From Gordius sp. MW1 (taxonomy: Eukaryota; Nematomorpha; Gordioida; Gordea; Gordiidae): a stretch of DNA of 64,000 nt. A program made the translations under genes and the position numbers. How positions within the stretch are numbered: the first letter of the stretch is position 1; every line of letters begins with the position of its first letter. The stretch spans positions 27,218,001 through 27,282,000 of the forward strand of contig OZ038526.1 in NCBI GenBank assembly GCA_964036665.1, in the 5' to 3' direction. Below are positions 59,480-64,000 of the stretch, in pieces. A model generated the notes under the pieces. That model made no database searches and was not told the origin of the DNA. It saw only the letters and a list, made by a program, of their open reading frames with translations.

Positions 59480-59836
59480 TTATGTTTTAAGCTCCCAAAG
59501 GCCCCACCTCCCAACTTCTTGCTCACGCCCACCAATCTTCCATTCCCGCAATAACTTAATCAAATCATCGATTCGACCTTTCGCCGCCTCCGTCTTCATC
59601 TCTTCGGGCAGGGTTTCACACCAAATTTGTAGTCTATTGAAGGCTTCGCACACCTCACCCTCTGACGCGTCGGTTTGTGTTGCTACCTCTTTACATTTCT
59701 GTATATTCTTTTCCCTGGCCACTTGCGATTTTATCCATAGTTTCCTAACTTTGCGGTTACTGGCCCTCTTTCCCCTTATCCTCCGCGGGCATTCCTTCCA
59801 CTCATGCATGTCTCGTTTATTGCACAGATAGCACAC
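59480..59836 (-). CDS. Extra ORF downstream of pol in the LTR element
   Basis: 118 codons from the first Met; the frame may extend upstream through CPYWEAVNITGIVCYLC. It has a zinc-binding-like pattern (CYLCNKRDMHEWKEC, C-x2-C-x5-H-x4-C) followed by a basic patch (RRIRGKRASNRKVRK), then a Glu/Lys-rich probably helical part (DDLIKLLREWKIG). It lies between the integrase C-terminus and the 3' LTR, where some elements keep env or accessory genes. A GTAAGAG donor-like site follows the integrase end, so it might be spliced. I do not recognise the protein. Confidence 0.5.
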   Translation of the reverse strand: MCYLCNKRDMHEWKECPRRIRGKRASNRKVRKLWIKSQVAREKNIQKCKEVATQTDASEGEVCEAFNRLQIWCETLPEEMKTEAAKGRIDDLIKLLREWKIGGREQEVGRWGLWELKT

Positions 59837-59954
59837 GATCCCCGTTATATTGACGGCCTCCCAATACGGACATTGTATGAGATAATTTTATAGAGGAAGA
59901 AAAAAAGAAATTGACAAAAAGGCACTAAGTAATTACAAAATTTTTATCTTGCTC

Positions 59955-60105
59955 TTACCTGATCTACATGCCTCCAAAACTCGGCCCCACTCTCATTAGC
60001 TACTCGATATCGCCATTCTCCTTCAACGGCTATTATCAGCCCCTTAATCCACTTATATGAACCTTGGTACATTCGTACCCAAACCCTATCCCCCAACCTA
60101 GAACC
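59955..60105 (-). pseudogene. Integrase C-terminal domain remnant of the LTR element
   Basis: The - strand reads VWVRMYQGSYKWIKGLII, then YRVANESGAEFWRHVDQ, the SH3-like end of gypsy integrases (VWVRN-G-KWLPG-I...RHVDQL). No D,D-35-E core precedes it; it is fused almost directly to the RT start, showing a large internal deletion with a joint near 60110. Confidence 0.75.
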
Positions 60106-61519
60106 TCGTGGGATTTACGGTTACCGGTCCCATTTCTTCCCTCCTTAACAGGTCTAGCCTTACCCATTTAGTTAACTCCTCCTTTATTTCCCTTCTCCAC
60201 TGGTAGGGTACCCTCCTAGCTGGACAAAATTTGGGCTTTACCCCTTCCTTAAACCTCATGGTAGCCTCAATTTTTAAACAACCTAACCCACCCGTGAAAA
60301 TGGATGGGAACTCGTCCCAAACGTCTTGTCCCTTTTCTTCCACCCCTTCCCTTCCCAGTATCTCTACTATTATTAAGTTATCGCATTCGCCCAGCCTACC
60401 CTTAATTATCTTAAAACATTCTACTTCAAAATTATTTATCCAATCCCATCCACAAATATTATTTGTCCCTGCCTCGGACACATATAATTTTAACTGTTTA
60501 CTAATATTATTTATTGTTATCTGAGCCTCGCAATGCCCTAACAATTTTATCTTAGTATTATTAAATACACGGGCCTCTACTTTAAATTCTTTAAATAATC
60601 GACCCTTTCCTACCGTTATCCAATCTTCCTTATTTATTACGGATATCGCAGATCCCGTATCCCATACAAAACTTAACGGCACGTTATTACAAGTTATTTT
60701 TAGGCGGGGAATTGAGTTATGTATAGTTTCGAGCATATTTATAAAATAACCTGGCCTTAAGTTACTATCTTCGGATTTTTTAATTATCACGGTTTCCAAA
60801 GGTTGCTTTATTTTTAAGTCGTTCAAACCCTTATCATATTTAACTTGGATGGGTTTAATATTAACACTTGCGATTATTACCCGGTTCAAATTTTCATAGA
60901 TATACCCATAATCATATGTTTTAAATATAAATTTTTTCCTCATGTACTTATAAAATTTATTCAAATAAACCTTATTTGATTGATTTAGATCCCCCAAAGT
61001 GTGTAAATGATTATTAATTTTACGATAAAATTTATCCCTTTCCATTATAACCCGATATTGTTTTGGTACTTTGAAAATATTAGGGGGCATGCTTGCTTTT
61101 GTGTGTAAACAGCCATAACGGTATCCCACCAAAACACCTAAATTGGTTTTTCCCAACCAATAAAATTTATCACAACCCCAAAATCGGCCCAAAACCCGTG
61201 GGTACGATTTAAACATATATTTTGATTGAGCACCTGGAATTTCGAATGACTTAACCACGATTCCTCGGATCTTAAATTCATTCGACCCATTCCCGAGACA
61301 AACTGTCTCATGACACTCAACCACTATATACGAAAAATACTTTTGCGTATTTTTATCTAAAATGCATTTATTTTGCATATGAAAGGTGTTGATAGCTAGG
61401 TTACTATAATGGCTTCTTACATTTTCATGCCTCCTTTTATTTTCTAAAATACCAAATTGTATGAACTTGATCCAGATTTTAATAAAAAGTTTCCACAGAC
61501 AAAATATTTTATTCAACAT
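60098..61519 (-). pseudogene. Protease and RT N-terminus of the LTR element
   Basis: 473 open codons. Residues 1-260 are of unknown nature, hydrophilic, with no recognised motif. Then the protease: LSFVWDTGSAISVI with the DTG loop and flap-like region. Residues about 400-473 (EFPSIFTGGLGCLKIEATMR, then VKPKFCPARRVPYQWRREI) match the start of gypsy RT, before the palm; the frame stops where RT should begin in earnest. Non-functional as a polymerase, but the intact open frame suggests recent loss. Confidence 0.82.
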
Positions 61520-61792
61520 TTTAAATATTTGGTCCTTAACCCTAATGTTAGTAAATATTTATTTATCCTTTTTTCTAAATAGCAGTAATTTTTTTTTTTT
61601 TAAATTCGACCCCCAAAATTTATATTATATATGCACATTAATTTTAAATATATAAGATCGCACAAATTTATACTACATAGTTATATCGGTATATCTACTC
61701 AAATTAAACGATGCAAAAAAAAAATTTTATTTTTTATAACGCGAGAATATGGAGGGGGGGGGGGGAATAATATTGGGGGTAAGTCCGGGATG

Positions 61793-61872
61793 TGCGATAT
61801 GCATGTATAAAGAAGCGCCGAAAAATTAGCCTTGCGATATGCATGTATAACGAAGCGCCGAAAAATTAGTCT
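61793..61872. repeat. 41-bp tandem duplication in the LTR element
   Basis: TGCGATATGCATGTATAAAG and AAGCGCCGAAAAATTAG occur twice in a row, just downstream (- strand) of the Gag stop. Confidence 0.85.
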
Positions 61873-62204
61873 TTGTACTTCAGGAACACCACCTTATTCT
61901 TACAAGCCTCAGCATAATGCCCCATTATCCCGCAATTAACACACCGCGGGGTAAAAAACTTAGTTTTATTTGGGATTGAATGGTTTAAACCTACTTTATC
62001 TGCCATAGGTTTATTTAGATAGCGACAATTCCTTTGTAAGTGATCACTACTATTACATGTATAACATCTCATTTTATTCCTAAATTTGTGCATCAATCTC
62101 CCAATTAAAATTCCACATAATAAAAAAAATAAATAATCTATATACTCAAATAAACTGCTCATTACATGCTTTAAATAAAGTTTAAAATTATTTTTATCAA
62201 ACAT
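61866..62204 (-). CDS. Gag nucleocapsid fragment of the LTR element
   Basis: 112 codons. Two standard CCHC knuckles: CYTCNSSDHLQRNC and CVNCGIMGHYAEAC (both C-x2-C-x4-H-x4-C), which bind genomic RNA in the particle. Before them is a hydrophobic stretch (YIDYLFFLLCGILIG) that is unusual for Gag. No capsid domain is visible between the PBS and this frame, so Gag is probably truncated at its N-terminus. Confidence 0.75.
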   Translation of the reverse strand: MFDKNNFKLYLKHVMSSLFEYIDYLFFLLCGILIGRLMHKFRNKMRCYTCNSSDHLQRNCRYLNKPMADKVGLNHSIPNKTKFFTPRCVNCGIMGHYAEACKNKVVFLKYKD

Positions 62205-62411
62205 TTAAGGATATACGTCTTAAAATTGACAATCAATGATATCAATAAAATCACAAAAAAACTTATGTAATAAGAAATCATGCAAATTTACCTCAAATAT
62301 ACATTTATAATAAAATTTTACCAGCCTTTTTTTTTTTTTTAAGCTGCGAGTTAACGACTTGTTCGAAATTTCTTGCCGCGGGCCGCAATAAGTCTCCTTC
62401 TTTTGTAAGTC

Positions 62412-62433
62412 CAGTCAATCTCCGGGGCACCAA
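62412..62433 (-). promoter_or_regulatory. Primer-binding site of the LTR element
   Basis: On the - strand immediately inside the 5' LTR: TTGGTGCCCCGGAGATTGAC. TGG pairs with the CCA tail of a tRNA. I have not tried to name the tRNA. Confidence 0.75.
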
Positions 62434-63262
62434 TGTCAAGTTCGGGGGGTTAATTTGTGGGGACGATTGGTTTCGGGGGCTAAGCCTTGAGAACTGGGGA
62501 CCAAAATCACTGCACGTTTGAACGGACTAATTAACTGAGAATTCCTCAACAAATAACTCTGAGCGTAATATAGTAGTAGCCACCAGGATTTTATGACAGA
62601 ATTTTATTATAAAGAATTCCTCCAAATGACGCCAATCAGCGTAATAGTAAATGTGAGAAAGGGGATTTGGGGGACCACTTTCGACAATCTAATATTTGGT
62701 TATGCGTAAACTACCATACAATTTAATCCACAGGAAATAATATGTGCAATACAAACGGTTATTTCAGGCGGGGGAAAAATACAAGTAAGTTATGGGCGCA
62801 TCGAACGTAAACATGGACAAGAACAGGCGTAAGTAAAAGTACGAGAGCGAGTAAAAAGTAAAAGTAAAAGTGTTTTTCTGGTCGTTTATAACTTGCATAT
62901 ATATTGTATCGTGTCCATGAGGCGTATCCGTTCCGCTCGTTCGACTTTATCTGCCTTTATCGTCTGGCATTGATTTTGGAGCCATCACTTCCGAGACTTG
63001 ATTTTATAACCCTTCGTCTGGAATCGATTTCGGAGCCATCACTTCCGAGACTCGATTTTATAACCCTTTCCTTTCTAGACATCTCTTTGAGTTATCCTGC
63101 GCCGCCAAACATGCTTTTATTGTTTTCCCCTCTTCAGAACTTTCACAGTGCCTTTCTTTGATACGCCGATTGGTAAATTTCCACCACCTGGCATCGATAA
63201 TACCCTTGTTTGAACCTTCGAACACCGGAAATTCCAGAAGTAGTAGTCATAAGTATATGACA
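62434..63262 (-). repeat. LTR, 5' copy (right)
   Basis: Same 829 bp as 58234-59062 with about three base differences seen, so insertion is recent. On the - strand this is the 5' LTR and would hold the promoter; no core motif is certain. Confidence 0.95.
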
Positions 63263-63334
63263 ATATGTATGTTTCAAATTTGTATTGGGCTTAATTTAAC
63301 CCATATAAATATAAAGACAACTGCAAAGTCAATT

Positions 63335-63500
63335 TTTTCTACTCGAACCCAAGCCGACCCGAAATTGTTTAAAAATTTTCAACCCGAACCCAACCTGAAA
63401 GCATTTTAAAATCCTTAACCAGAACCCGACCCGAAAGCATTTTGAAATTTTCAACCCGGCCCGACCGAAAACGGTTACATTTTTTAACCAAATCCCTTCC
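63335..63500. repeat. ACCCGA-rich dispersed repeat
   Basis: Repeats of AACCCGAACCC and CCCGACCCGAAAGCATTTT, related to the GCCCGA repeat at 22319. Confidence 0.55.
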
Positions 63501-63554
63501 GAACGCCTTTTAAATTTTAATATTCACCGCGAGTGTAAGAAAAATTGCGGTGTG

Positions 63555-63717
63555 CATGGGCGTAGCCTGGCGGTGGGAGGGACGGGCGGCTGCCCCCCTC
63601 TAAATTTAAAAAATCTTCGAAATTTTATCAAATTATGGGTAAAATTTGAAAAATGGGTATTTTGCCCTTCCCTTTATCATTATTGCCCCTCTAATTTCAA
63701 TACTGGCCTCGCCCATG
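63555..63717. mobile_element. MITE M1
   Basis: CATGGGCGTAGCC to TGGCCTCGCCCATG. Confidence 0.85.
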
Positions 63718-63869
63718 TGTGTGTTAAAGATTTAATAGACAAATTAAAGTGCGATTTATGAAACTACCATATCTTTTGAATACTAAACAAGACATTCGGT
63801 GCAAGACATCCACGTTCGGTGCGCACGCCGAATAGCGGACGCCGAATAGGCGGACAAACAAAATGGAAA

Positions 63870-64000
63870 GTGAGCCCATAAATTGCATAGCAATTAATTA
63901 CTTGAATGATTTATTATAGATATATAAATATGAAACTCGGGCCTTCGGCCCTCGTGGGAAGGGGGAGAAGGAAAGGGAAGAGGGGAAGGGAAGAGGGGAA
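63870..64000. mobile_element. Element C ends, cut by the window edge
   Basis: GCCCATAAATTGCATAGCAA (63874-63893) is the inverted left end of element C. From 63935, CTCGGGCCTTCGGCCC and GGGAAGGGG runs mirror 53030-53122. Two element-C termini therefore lie close together. Confidence 0.65.

Larger units (their letters stand above)
58234..63262 (-). mobile_element. Young LTR retrotransposon, internally deleted, 5-bp TSD
   Basis: Direct repeats 58234-59062 and 62434-63262 (829 bp each) start TGTCA and end TGACA; I counted only three differences. TSD ATATG lies at 58229-58233 and 63263-63267. The element reads on the - strand: PBS TGGTGCCCCGGAG next to the right LTR (62432 leftward), a Gag fragment, protease and start of RT, integrase C-terminus, an extra ORF, and an A-rich tract (minus strand) before the left LTR. 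Most of RT, RNase H and the integrase core are missing. Gypsy-like by domain content. Confidence 0.93.

Overview
The window is animal nuclear DNA. It is AT-rich and intron-rich, with one host gene in a bed of transposable elements. The host gene is a complete 14-exon orthologue of the SAGA deubiquitinase USP22/Nonstop. The mix of Ginger1, Helitron, hAT-like MITE, piggyBac-like and gypsy-like elements suggests an invertebrate, possibly an arthropod. I cannot name the species from the sequence.

Layout. 1-6.4 kb: LTR-like repeats and a broken gypsy-like pol lying between two inverted ~450-bp gag-like arms. 7.0-20.0 kb: USP22 on the + strand; I could assemble all 14 exons in consistent phase from the ZnF-UBP domain to the stop. 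Its introns carry at least ten MITE copies from two or three families, a 1.6-kb minisatellite element and an antisense LINE scrap. 20-27 kb: MITEs, GCCCG-rich repeats, and a long palindromic foldback element cut by a Helitron. 27.5-32 kb: a second foldback element holding a MITE with 8-bp TSD, which holds a small LTR element with 5-bp TSD plus a G/C-run minisatellite. 33.1-33.7 kb: a piggyBac-like MITE.

36.1-39.8 kb: a Ginger1 DNA transposon with ~45-bp TIRs and CCGG TSD. Its ten-exon gene joins a gypsy-type integrase to an OTU protease domain, and it sits inside a Helitron. 40.5-44.2 kb: two Helitrons head to tail, one with a Pif1-like helicase relic. 44.2-45.8 kb: a tandemly duplicated unrecognised repeat. 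46.4-47.9 kb: a hAT element with 8-bp TSD and a set of small exons. 48.2-49.9 kb: a decayed hAT transposase. 51.4-53.1 kb: second copy of the minisatellite element. 54.5-56.2 kb: a Helitron whose terminus has expanded into about 300 copies of ACAT. 58.2-63.3 kb: a young LTR retrotransposon on the - strand with near-identical 829-bp LTRs and 5-bp TSD, lacking most of RT, RNase H and the integrase core.

USP22 is the only gene that looks under host constraint. The mobile-element genes are mostly broken, but several insertions have sharply defined ends, so their nesting order can be read from the DNA.
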